64,000 bases of DNA from Peltaster fructicola (taxonomy: Eukaryota > Ascomycota > Dothideomycetes), in assembly GCA_001592805.2 (NCBI GenBank), contig CP051142.1:3038001-3102000 (forward strand). The letters are read 5' to 3'. Below are positions 22,614 to 32,374 of this stretch, in pieces (the first letter of the stretch is position 1; every line of letters begins with the position of its first letter). The notes under the pieces were generated by a model, which saw only the letters and a list, made by a program, of their open reading frames with translations, searched no databases and was not told the DNA's origin. The position numbers were made by a program, and so were the translations under genes.

Positions 22614-25436
22614 CTATTCCGTTCGAATGACCACACCAATTCCAAGGCCAATGGCCTCACGTATACAGCATGCCAAACATGTTCGTCCTTTCTTGCCTAT
22701 TAGAGCATTCTCTCCAGACTTTGCAGCCCATGCTCTGGCAAGTACCTCAAGATCAGGGCTACCTCTGCAATCGAGCACGACAACCTCCTGATCTTCGATC
22801 TGGTAGATTGAGGGATTGGGATCGTCAGGCGAAGCCATTAGTAGTAAAGTGTCACTGTCCTTGACCTCCTGTAGAGCTGATGACAGCAGTGCTGCAGCCG
22901 GGATGATGATGTATGTGTAGTCGACATGAAGAGGATGTGTAGGCGGAGACGGCAGATCTTTCCCAATTGGAGATGTCATCGGTGTGCTGCGGCCACTGTC
23001 TATGGGCGCACAAGAGTCGTGCGCAGGACTTCCTGAGCCAGTCCGTGGCCTCAATGCTGAATAACATGGGTAAGAGGACAAGAAGTGGACCATGTGTGTC
23101 AGAGACAATGTGAGAGCTGGCATGGTCGGAACCATAGGCGACTTGAAGGCAAGACTGACTGTCTTGGGAACCACGAAGCCGTCAGTTGTATGCTGTACGA
23201 CTTTCGATGAGCTGAGAGAGACGCCTTCGAATCGGACCTCATTACTCTCAAGCTTATGGCCCTCGACGATCGTCATGAAGTCTCCAGGTTGTAATTTGTC
23301 CTTGCAGTGCAACTGGTCCGACGTATGCGATATCAGATCACCTGCATTGATTCGAGGTTCCAACGATGCGCTGAATGCCTCTTTGGCGTAAGCCTGAATC
23401 CATCCATCGCCTTGTCCTTGTGGAACGAAAGGTAACGATATCCAACCAAAGCACTCTTTTGCGTCGGCTGTGGCTGCCAAGACTCGCCCGACGACAGACT
23501 CTAGACTCCAATACATCTGACGCTGATGAACGAAGCCGTCATTGTTGTTCGTTGCATCAGGGAGCAAGCTCTTTGTCCCTGAGCTCGTCTCCAACAACGT
23601 ATGCAGCAGCATCGTTTCCACGGCAGCGCCAGGCATGAAGAAGCCAGACAGCCAACTCTTCGTCAGCCAAGAAAACGAGGGAGCCCCTTCTTCACTGGAT
23701 ATCGTTGCCTTTTCGTCGAATGCGGTATGTATGAGCAGGCTTCGTTCTGATCTGATGAGTACTAAGGCGGGTGTCGCTGGTGCTGGTGGTTCTGGACTGG
23801 ATCTAGGAGTTTCATACTCACTGGAGGAGCCCTCTGCTCGGTCGTCGATAGGTGCTGTCAAGAAGGAGCCGAATTTCGGCAGGGTGGTTTGCAGAGCTGC
23901 ATCGTTCTCAGGCCAGTCGATCTTGTTGGCAAAGATCTTCAGACCATCCCATCCCTCTTGCTCTTTACGCAGCCGGATGATGATATTCGTCTCTTCTGCT
24001 AGCATCATCCCTGCTTCTAAATCTTCTTCCAGCGCGAAAGACTCCAAGAATCGCTGGAACACAACGATGTCCCAGTCCAGCTTCTCCGTCTGATTGTTCA
24101 GCATGGACTCGAGGTCGCCAGGAGCGAAGATGCTAGGAAGTCGAGATTCGAAAGCGGCGAGTCGTTGCGAAATCTCGAGTCTGACCGCGAGCTCTGCACT
24201 AAGTGCAATCTGCAGTAGGAGGACGTCCCTCTCGTTGACCTTCGCAGCCACCTCTCTAGGCTCCCACAATATCTGCCCAAGCTGGTTGCGCCAACTCTCA
24301 ACCGTGAAGTCAAACCACACCTGTTCAGCGCTAAGGACTTTCTGAAGTGCAGCAACTTGAGTATGGAGCGAAACACTGCCTGTGCCAGCAGGTGTCGTGC
24401 CAAGATCCGCACTCAGCAGGCCGGAGAAGAGTTCTTCACCAATCTCCTCGATCATGCGTCGATCCCAAAATGCAACGTCACCCCTTCCGTCCCGAAACGA
24501 TTCGTATACCTTCGGAAGCTCCGACAAACGATCAATGGTGCTCTCAATGTCGAACTCTCGTAGTCCAAGCGATTCGGGATTCGTGACGAGAAGATGTTGT
24601 CTCTGTAAGGATCCTTTGTCCAAGTGCTGCGCTTGTCGCAACTGGAGCTCAGAGAAATGTACAACGCCTACTGTGCCAGGATCTTTGCCCGTTGCGCTGA
24701 GCATGCTGGGCACCTCTCGTACTTGTCCCCGAGCATGTCTTGGAGACCTTTCACTGTCAATGGTGCGAAATTCGAACGATCGATGCTTCGGCTGAGCATA
24801 ATCTGTACTGTCCTTGACCTCAGGCGTAGCAGGAGCCCATCCATGAGAGATCTTGAGCTTACGGCGTCCTGCAGTATCTTCAATGTCAAAGTACGGCGCT
24901 CCTGCGAACATATGGATGATGTCTTCGGGCTCCAGTGGTTTCGAATTAGAGTCTATTTGGGTTGGAGGTGAGGATGATGGATCAGGAATACCTGCGCGCT
25001 TTCTTTGATTGCGGAAGAACTTGCTTGTCGGTCGTCGAGTCTGTTTCGGCTCACTCGTCAAGCGATCTAGTAAATCATCGCTAATATCCAATGCGACAGG
25101 AGTCTTGATCGGTACAGAACTCTTCGTCTGCTGCCATGTTCTCAGTTTCTCCACTCAAGCACCTTGGGCCTCACTTACCGCTCGCACTCGTCGAGATACC
25201 GGCCGTGGACCTAATCTTTCTTCCTCTATGCTGTGCCGCTCACTCTTCTTCGTGCTCTTCCGTGCATTCTTGACAGTCTTGTTGAATAAATCGATCACAG
25301 TCCCTCTCGCCATCTCTTTGTGCTTCTGCCAACCAGCCTTAAAGTCGTCGCCATGGTCACCGACTGTCTCGTCAACGCGGATGCGAGTCAACTTTGGGCG
25401 CATAGAAAGCTTGAGTTGTGAGGGGCCGTCAGCCAT
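22614..25436 (-). CDS. Large conserved-looking fungal protein of unknown function
   Basis: Two exons, 25436-25179 and 25130-22614, joined by a 48-nt intron (GTAAGT donor, CAG acceptor), give about 924 residues. I chose the ATG at 25436 (context AAATCATGG, 'MADGPSQLKLSMRPKL'); the frame also stays open to 25553. I recognise no domain. The N-terminal 90 residues are basic and helical. A long middle part (about 200-470) is predicted helical with Leu heptads ('RDVLLLQIALSAELAVRLE'). The C-terminal third is mixed alpha-beta with several 'LTLSLTHMVHFLSSYP'-like strands and ends 'GIGVVIRTE'. There is no signal peptide or transmembrane segment. The very long open second exon is good evidence for a real gene. 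Confidence 0.75.
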
Positions 25437-26093
25437 GATTTCGAGACTTTCATCGATAAGGATATTCCTCGTGCATAGCGCATATGAAATGCTATGGTAC
25501 CCTGTTGTGCGACAAGAGCAATAGCATCGAGGTGCATGAGAGTCAGTGGACACAGAAATCGATAGTTGAAAAGCACCCTGAGGCTCGTGAGCTGTGCCTG
25601 AATCCAGGCACAGCAGAGCTGTGTTTGATAGAAAGCCAAATAATCATCCGAGGAGGCACTTACCAAATGAGAGGTCAGCATCAGGCTCAGCACTATCGGC
25701 CGTGCCTGGAATATGGTAGCATATGGATACAGCCATTGGCGTGCTCGACTGTATCAATCTTTGAGCAGTGCCGGAGTAATGGCAAGGGTTCTTAGACTTG
25801 CTTTCCAAGATGTGGTGCAAATTGTGAGACTGCCTCGGTCTTCTAGCGTTGCTTGTTTCACAAAGATCGTCGAGGGCAGTGGTAGATTAGAGTTTGAACA
25901 CACTGGTCATAGTATATAGCTGAGTAACAAACGACGCCGCATGCCGAGCTCCAGGTTACGTCGTCCGACCTCATGACTGCTTGTGGGACCCGCCTAGACA
26001 ATCGCGTAACACACAGTATGCAGAGCAAGTTTCTTGTGCAGCACGATACCAACAGTACGGAAGAGCAGCCATGGTGAGATTCTCATAGCAGGA
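25437..26093. other. Intergenic, nothing recognised
   Basis: 657 bp upstream of the large unknown gene and downstream of the F-box gene. Only short ORFs. No repeat or RNA gene recognised. Confidence 0.45.
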
Positions 26094-27029
26094 TCAAGAA
26101 GAATGACCAAATGCTTGACAGTGTGGGCATGCGACCAGTCTCGGCGAGCAGAAGCAGCGTTGCCTAAGTGGAGCCTGTCGGTCTCTCCACTGGCTATATT
26201 GCTTCAACTGGTCTTGAAGCCAAATTCCGTCACCATTTGCTTTCTGCTCAGGCTCGGTAGACCAAGCCCAGAGTACAGGATCCAGCGGGTCGAGCGCTTC
26301 ACCTTTGATCCAATCGATCAGAAAAGGGATAATCGTCTTGTCACATCCATAATCGATCACCGCAGAATGGAAATGGTCAAGTGAAAGTCCAACATCAAGT
26401 CTACGCAACGCTGTGAGCGCCGGTATAGAGTGCTCTTTGATCGCATCATGGACACCATCATACATGTCCATTCGTGACCTCTCGGCATCGGTAGTCTCTA
26501 GGACGTCATCGGGAACGTGCCATTGAAGAAACGCAATCTTGTCATCAGTCCACGGTCCATGTAGCAGCTTGACCGGAAGACGGATGCAACGAGATAGCCG
26601 TTCATAAGGAAGTGAAGATTCTGGGAAGCAGCTGTGGAAGAGGTTCCATGTGCAGAAACGACGAGGAGTGATAGCCTCGAACTGGACGATTTGAGCCTCA
26701 GACGGGGAGTCAGCTTCCAACGTGGGACGAAGGGTGACATCCAGGATCTGCTTGTGAAGTCGTTGGCCAGACAACTGAGCAAGCAGACCTCTTGAAGTCA
26801 AAGGCAGGTCGACATTGCCGCTATACAAGAAGATGACTTCCAGTACCTCGGTCGGCAAGTCCTCCAACCTGGAAAGCCTCACTTTTCGCTTCTGAAATGG
26901 AGATTGTGAAGGTTGTGGCTTGGCCGACGCTTGACTACGCGTATGTTGTCGTCGTCTCTTCACTCGTGGAGGCGCATGACGCTTACCTCTGATGTGTATT
27001 GGCGTAAGTTTTGTCGTATAGTCAGTCAT
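26094..27029 (-). CDS. F-box-like domain protein
   Basis: Single exon; first convincing ATG at 27029 ('MTDYTTKLTPIHIRG'), 311 residues, though the frame extends to 27137. After a basic N-terminus (RGKRHAPPRVKRRRQH) an F-box-like motif runs about residues 48-95: 'LSRLEDLPTEVLEVIFLYS' then 'LPLTSRGLLAQLS'. The rest is a fungal-type region with alternating helices and a Cys-rich end (CFCSPRLVACPHC) that might bind metal. F-box proteins recruit substrates to SCF (Skp1-cullin-F-box) ubiquitin ligases; the target is unknown. In this fungal group such proteins are numerous and evolve fast. Confidence 0.75.
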   Translation of the reverse strand: MTDYTTKLTPIHIRGKRHAPPRVKRRRQHTRSQASAKPQPSQSPFQKRKVRLSRLEDLPTEVLEVIFLYSGNVDLPLTSRGLLAQLSGQRLHKQILDVTLRPTLEADSPSEAQIVQFEAITPRRFCTWNLFHSCFPESSLPYERLSRCIRLPVKLLHGPWTDDKIAFLQWHVPDDVLETTDAERSRMDMYDGVHDAIKEHSIPALTALRRLDVGLSLDHFHSAVIDYGCDKTIIPFLIDWIKGEALDPLDPVLWAWSTEPEQKANGDGIWLQDQLKQYSQWRDRQAPLRQRCFCSPRLVACPHCQAFGHSS

Positions 27030-27759
27030 CGTAAGACATCTATAACCAGAATTAGCCCAGGTTAAGCACAGCACGCAGTCAATGTGCTTCGTAGGTTGTG
27101 ATGTCAGAGATCTTGGTGTATATAGCGTCTCACCCACGATTGCTCGTGTCCACAGCTACAGGTTGTTTTGTAATCATGATGGAGATCGTAAACACGATGT
27201 CGCGTAAAGACTTACCAAATCGAAAGCCTGCAGTAGTATTCCTGGGCCGATCAAGACTCATTCTGTCGAGTGAGTCAGCAAATCTGTGGTTCCAAGGGAG
27301 GAGCTTGGTATGCATAAGGTGCTGGGAAGGTTCAGAATATGTAAGAAATAAATCTCAGGTCAACCATGCCGTTAAAAGACCTAGGCGTGGCCTACGGTCA
27401 CAGTCATCAATCGCAAATTATTTCATCAATGTAGCAAGTAGAAGTGGTGCGTACGTACTTACGAGAAGCACCTGTAGGCGCATGAGGGAATGTGATCAAT
27501 TCATTGTTGTGAAGAGTGAGCGGAAGAGTGTTGTTAAGACATCAAAAGTTTGAAGTCTTCGCGATGTGGATTCAATGCCAAGAACGGAAGACTTCCGCAG
27601 CTACGCACTTCGCAGGATTTGGGCAGCCTTCGACAAGCAATCGGAGGATAATTTGCGACGACATCAACAGCACAACAACCAGGTACGAAGCACCGACACA
27701 CACCCTACACCACAGCGATTGACACATATTCTCTACAGCAATCACACAGCAGGTTCAAA
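27030..27759. promoter_or_regulatory. Divergent region between F-box gene and ribosomal protein gene eL14
   Basis: 730 bp between outward-facing start codons. It holds the promoter of the eL14 gene. A GTACG donor-like site near 27681 and a CAG acceptor just before the eL14 ATG could mark a 5'-UTR intron; that is tentative. No other feature seen. Confidence 0.4.
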
Positions 27760-28407
27760 ATGGGTGAAGTCGAAGTCAAGGCAAGCACATGGCGATTGGT
27801 CGAGGTCGGCCGTGTCGTTTTCTTCAGCACAGGACCATACGCCGGCAGACTCGCAGCCATCAGCGAGATCATCGACCACAAGCGAGTATGTCAGATCTGT
27901 GTCTCTCGTTTGAGCGCGAAGAGCAGAACTCAAGGACCGGAAAACTGACAATTCTTCAGGTTCTCGTTGACGGTCCAGCATCAAAGCCAGAGTCTGTCGT
28001 TCCACGACACGCAGCACCTCTCGCACACCTCTCTCTCACTCCAATCGTCATCGCAAAGCTCCCACGATCAGCAGGAACAGCAGCAGTGAAGAAGCAATGG
28101 GAGAAGTCCGAGGTTGAGAGCACATGGGCAAAGACTGGTGTTGCACAGAAGCGCGAGAAGCTGTTGAGGAGACGAGCATTGACTGACTTCGAGCGATTCA
28201 AGGTTATGCGTCTCAGGAAGCAGGTGAGTAAACTTTGTGGTGCTGCTGGAATGTCAGATATCTGTGCTCGGGAAGACACTATTTTCCAGACCTCTTGACA
28301 ATCAACGCCGCACCGCTATCACGCACACAATACCACAGCGACTGACTGTTGTATAGGCACGCTTCGAGGTCCGCAAGACTGTGGCTCTAGCCAAGGCCAA
28401 GGCATAG
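27760..28407 (+). CDS. RPL14: 60S ribosomal protein eL14
   Basis: Three exons: 27760-27885, 27960-28223 and 28357-28407, with introns of 74 and 133 nt (GTATGT and GTGAGT donors). All junctions are phase 0. The product has 146 residues: '[20 protein letters not shown]' at the N-terminus, 'VLVDGPASK' after intron 1, '[12 protein letters not shown]' before intron 2 and a basic, Ala/Lys-rich end (ALAKAKA). This fits eL14 of the large ribosomal subunit, an SH3-like-domain protein. Introns in a ribosomal protein gene are typical of fungi. Confidence 0.96.
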
Positions 28408-28967
28408 ACGGCGTCATGAGACCACGCGCACCATCAAGACACATCAACACTGTCGACATACAGCATCGACATATTCCAGCTTTGACTATCATCCAGAGCC
28501 ATGCATAAGCAGGTTGAGAGGCGCAAATATGGGCAGGAATGGCTTGCTTCATCTTCTAGTAGCGGCAAAACCAACCAACAAGATATATGACCGTTTGTGT
28601 CGCCCCTATGAGAGCATTGACTTTGTGCTATGTACAATGAGCGCCTGTGCTTGTGTTCCCCTTCCGAGCTGTAGTTCGTTGTACTCGTTATTCAATATCA
28701 TCATCCTCACCGTAGAGAACTCTTGGCATTTTGCATGTGTGGGGCCCAAGCCCGAACGTTGATTTCGATATTGTCGACGACAGCACATCACATCAATTGT
28801 AACGCAACAGAGGAATCACAGACCTGTAAGTCACTTGCACATCGTCCGATCGTTTACCACAGCCGTGCGGACATCTTGGCGCACGGCGAAGAGCATCCTC
28901 CAGCACAACCGCAACAATCGCAAGCATAGAAGCTAATCTGCGCGCAGCTGCACAACACTTTCACAAT
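28408..28967. other. Intergenic, promoter of NAC-alpha
   Basis: 560 bp between two plus-strand genes. It holds the eL14 3' end and the promoter/5' UTR of the NAC-alpha gene. No ORF or RNA gene recognised. Confidence 0.45.
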
Positions 28968-29585
28968 ATGGCCAACCCACGTGTCGAGGAGCTCCCAGAT
29001 GAGCCAGAGAAGAAGGAGCAGGTAGCAGACGTCGAGGAGGAGAGCTCAGACGACTCCGACAACGAGGCAGGTGACTCTGGCATCCCTGCTGGCGCAGCTG
29101 TCACAGTCCACAGCCGAAACGAGAAGAAGGCACGAAAGGCAATCTCCAAGCTTGGATTGAAGCATGTTGAGGGTATCACTCGTGTCACTCTTCGACGCCC
29201 AAAGAACATCTTGTTCGTCATCAGCCAGCCAGAAGTCTACAAGTCTCCAAACAGCAACACCTGGATCATTTTCGGAGAGGCTAAGATCGAGGACCTGAAC
29301 TCTGCTGCACAAGCCAGCGCAGCACAGCAGCTCGCAGCTCAGTCTGCTGGCGACCACGCTGGCCATGACCACGACCATGACCACAAGGGCAAGGCCATTG
29401 AGGGAGATGCTAAGAAGGCCGACGAGGATGAGGATGACGGAGAAGAAGTCGATGATACTGGATTGGAGGCCAAGGACATTGAGCTGGTCATGACCCAGGC
29501 CAGTGTCAGTCGCAAGAAGGCTGTCAAGGCTCTCAAGGAGAACGACAACGACATTGTGAATTCCATTATGGCGTTGAGCATATAG
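28968..29585 (+). CDS. EGD2: Nascent polypeptide-associated complex subunit alpha
   Basis: Single exon, 205 residues. An acidic N-terminus (1-40) precedes the NAC domain (about 48-115) with '[19 protein letters not shown]' and '[18 protein letters not shown]'. A His/Asp repeat (DHDHDHDH-like) and an acidic linker follow, then a C-terminal UBA domain (about 165-205) with '[20 protein letters not shown]'. NAC-alpha pairs with NAC-beta (EGD1/BTT1) on the ribosome near the exit tunnel and guards nascent chains from wrong targeting. Domain order and length match the family. Confidence 0.97.
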   Translation: MANPRVEELPDEPEKKEQVADVEEESSDDSDNEAGDSGIPAGAAVTVHSRNEKKARKAISKLGLKHVEGITRVTLRRPKNILFVISQPEVYKSPNSNTWIIFGEAKIEDLNSAAQASAAQQLAAQSAGDHAGHDHDHDHKGKAIEGDAKKADEDEDDGEEVDDTGLEAKDIELVMTQASVSRKKAVKALKENDNDIVNSIMALSI

Positions 29586-29914
29586 TCCGAAGCAGTGCGA
29601 GACAATATTGTCACGACAATGAGGCTGAGAAGCTTGTACACCAGATCAAATGTATGCAGACATCTGACTATATTGATGTGAGAGCTTCTTGCTGCAGTCC
29701 TTGTGTCAACTCTGATCGAATGATAAGTTGCAAGCAATGATCTTACTCGTTGTCATTGATGTTCTTAATCGCTGCCAATGGCATTCGATGTCTGCTTGAA
29801 GATCATTGGCTGGCGAAATGCTGTCCGACACTACCCGCACGGGTGAAGCTTTGCACTTCAGAATCAGAAGCGACAGCACTTTGAGCACATCACAGCACAC
29901 CTCAGACATTCACA
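29586..29914. other. Intergenic, promoter of ATP7
   Basis: 329 bp between the NAC-alpha stop and the start codon of the ATP synthase subunit d gene. Nothing beyond an expected promoter. Confidence 0.5.
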
Positions 29915-30679
29915 ATGGCCGTAGGAGTAAGTCAATCACCTTGGAAGACGCTTTCCAGTCCATCGACGATGCCGAGCGAGCTCGAATCGATGCCAGCGAC
30001 CGGCAAAACACCTCCTTACCAGCGCAACACCTCGTCGCAGCACACCAGCTAATATCGTTCACAGCGCAGTGCCTCTCTCAAGATTGACTGGGCCAACCTT
30101 GGCACCAAATTGGGCCTCCGTGGCAGCACAGCCCAGTCTCTGGCCACCTTCAAAAGCGCAACGATGACGCGCGCCGCCGAGTGCAAGTGCTCAGTGAGCA
30201 GTCTCAGACTGTCGACTTTGCCCACTACCGCTCCATCCTGAAGAACAGCGCCATCATCGATGATATCGAGAAGCAGGTCAACAGCTTTCAGGTCAAGAAG
30301 TACGACGTCAACCGACAGCTGAAGGCCATTGACGCATTCGAGGCACAAGCTGTCAAGTCTGCTGAGGAGACCAAGGGCAAGGTCGACACCGAGCTGAAGG
30401 ACTTGGAGAAGACATTGCAGAACATTGAGAGTGCAAGACCATTCGAAGAGCTTACAACTGTACGTCAGGGAGTATACACAGAGTATGTGGTGCTGACACA
30501 AGATTCCAGCATGATGTCGCCAAGGCTCGACCAGATGTTGAGCAGCGTGCTACAGAGCTCGTCTCCAAGGGACGATGGCAAGTTCCAGGCTACAAGGTTT
30601 GTGATGAAGGATATCTGCAAAGTCAACAGATCGCTGACAGAGCATACAGGAGCGCTTCGGTGACCTTTCCCTCCTGTAA
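29915..30679 (+). CDS. ATP7: Mitochondrial F1Fo ATP synthase subunit d; apparent one-base frameshift in exon 2
   Basis: Four exons: 29915-29926, 30065-30459, 30510-30596 and 30650-30679, with introns of 138, 50 and 53 nt. Assembled sequence follows the family closely: '[13 protein letters not shown]', '[11 protein letters not shown]', '[12 protein letters not shown]', '[12 protein letters not shown]', '[11 protein letters not shown]' and 'ERFGDLSLL'. Subunit d belongs to the peripheral stalk (stator) of complex V on the matrix side. The frame changes between 'SLATFK' and '[15 protein letters not shown]' at the AAAA run 30152-30155: conserved FKKRND needs five A's. With one extra base the protein would be 174 residues, the length of yeast Atp7. 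Because the gene is needed for respiration and every other part is intact, a sequence error is the likely cause. Confidence 0.93.
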
Positions 30680-31363
30680 TCGCCAGACTCGATTCTCTTT
30701 GTGCTATAGTGTATGTAAATATCAGGCCAAAACTGCACAATGCTGCGCTATATCATTCTTGTCTTTTGCATTGCTCTCAAGCACTCTCTCAGTCCTCAGT
30801 GCTACACACTACACCTGGTGTCACTGGAATGCCGCCACTTGTGCCAGTGTCAATAAGCTCTTTCTTCGACTGCGATGGCTGGAAAGGTGTACGTTTGAAG
30901 GACCGGTGACACTGGTTTGGACGTGGCGGAGACATTTCGTAGCCAGTCACAGTTGTTCGACACCTACACTACCGACTTTGAAGGATTGAACATCGTCAGG
31001 TACGGCAGTTGTTCAGGATGTAGGCCACCTTGCATTCGAAAGTCCTGATGGAAAACTTGATCGGCTCAAGCTTCGATTATCACGCTGCACCAGCTGATAC
31101 CCTGGCATTCTTGCCATATGAAGAATCAGCAACATCACAGAGAACATGCATAGCAGCACTTTCGTTGTGTCTGAAGCACGAAACCAATTAAAACTATGGC
31201 AATCTTGCCTTGTTCCTGGTGCTACATGATAACAATGCTCGAGGGGTATAAAGCCATGTACACAAAGAGCCGCCAATCTTGGTCGCAAGCAATGCTGACC
31301 GAACGCCTTGCTAATAGGATCACTTCAACACTTCGTTAACTGCCGCATTTCTTCCCATATGGT
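30680..31363. other. Intergenic 3' region, nothing recognised
   Basis: 684 bp between the convergent ATP7 and C2H2 factor genes. No ORF with a signature, no RNA gene. Confidence 0.5.
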
Positions 31364-32374
31364 TCAGCCTTCCTCATTCGCGTAGGCGCCCGGAATCGCC
31401 TGTCCAGTACTGGTATGGCAGCCTTTTTCGTGTCTCTTCATATTGCTCTTGACGCTGAATGCCTTGCCGCATCCAGCATGAGGACATTTGAATGGCTTCT
31501 CTCCTGTATGGGAATGCGAGTGTATCTTGAGGCTTGAAGGTCGACTAAATGCCTTGTTGCATGTCTGGCAGATATATCGATCGGGCAAGGGAGGATAAAC
31601 GCCTTGCTGCGCTGATGTGCTGATATAATGGTGATGTTCCCACGGATTTGTTGCCGGCAGGTTGGGTGAAGACTGGGAAGCAGGTGGTGCATAACCAGTC
31701 GGCTGTCCTTGTGATCCATAGATTATTTGTCGATGCATCATAGCATTTGGCGAGTAGCCTTCTGATGCAGCACTGGGACTACCAGCATATAATTTGGTAG
31801 AATATGATGTTGTCTCGTATGTTGGCTGTGACGATCCTGATATAGGCTTGATGTATTCTGCGGAGGGATCTACATCCATGGCATATGAAGGAACAGTGCT
31901 ACCGATCTGCGACGTTTCCATGGTAGGACTGTATCGTGTATGAGGCCCTCGAACCGGATGATTGCCGTCCTGTGCTGAGTATATATGCGCGGGATTTGCT
32001 TCAGTATTCTGCTGATTAAAGCCCTCTCCGTATCGTGGTCGCTTGAGTAGTGATCTCGACTCGTAAGCTATATTGCTGTCAATATAGGAATGCAATGACG
32101 AACAGCTTCGCATACCTTGATTCGCATCGGGCCTGCTTGCATCTGCAATACCAAGAAGATTCGATATAGAGGGAAGCGACATTCGAGACTTGTCTTCGGA
32201 AGGTGTGGCATTCGATGGTGCTGGATCGCGAATGATCGACTCGTTGTCAGGTGAGCGTGACATTGCTGACCTGGCCGCCTTGCTAGTATAAGTTCGTGAT
32301 GGCGGGTAGGGAGACAACGAGTAGCTATTGAGGCTATCACGAACGGGATAAGACAACACTCCTGCGGCTGCCAT
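31364..32374 (-). CDS. C2H2 zinc-finger transcription factor (FlbC-like)
   Basis: Single exon, 336 residues. The first 260 residues are Ser/Pro/Tyr-rich and disordered, with a short conserved-looking motif '[14 protein letters not shown]'. Two C2H2 fingers lie near the C-terminus: '[19 protein letters not shown]' and then '[19 protein letters not shown]', joined by a canonical HTGEKPF linker. This layout, including '[19 protein letters not shown]', matches FlbC of Aspergillus, a regulator of asexual development; assignment to that exact orthologue group is from memory and moderate in confidence. It acts in the nucleus. The gene has a long upstream non-coding stretch, common for developmental regulators. 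Confidence 0.83.
   Translation of the reverse strand: MAAAGVLSYPVRDSLNSYSLSPYPPSRTYTSKAARSAMSRSPDNESIIRDPAPSNATPSEDKSRMSLPSISNLLGIADASRPDANQGMRSCSSLHSYIDSNIAYESRSLLKRPRYGEGFNQQNTEANPAHIYSAQDGNHPVRGPHTRYSPTMETSQIGSTVPSYAMDVDPSAEYIKPISGSSQPTYETTSYSTKLYAGSPSAASEGYSPNAMMHRQIIYGSQGQPTGYAPPASQSSPNLPATNPWEHHHYISTSAQQGVYPPLPDRYICQTCNKAFSRPSSLKIHSHSHTGEKPFKCPHAGCGKAFSVKSNMKRHEKGCHTSTGQAIPGAYANEEG

Noticed and set aside
23542-24093. 183-codon plus-strand ORF
   Set aside because: It is antisense to the long exon of the unknown 924-residue gene, whose frame is far longer; composition looks like a complement artefact.
29915-30679. Programmed minus-one frameshifting in ATP7
   Set aside because: No X-XXY-YYZ slippery heptamer or downstream pseudoknot is visible, and no such mechanism is known for this gene; a missing base is simpler.
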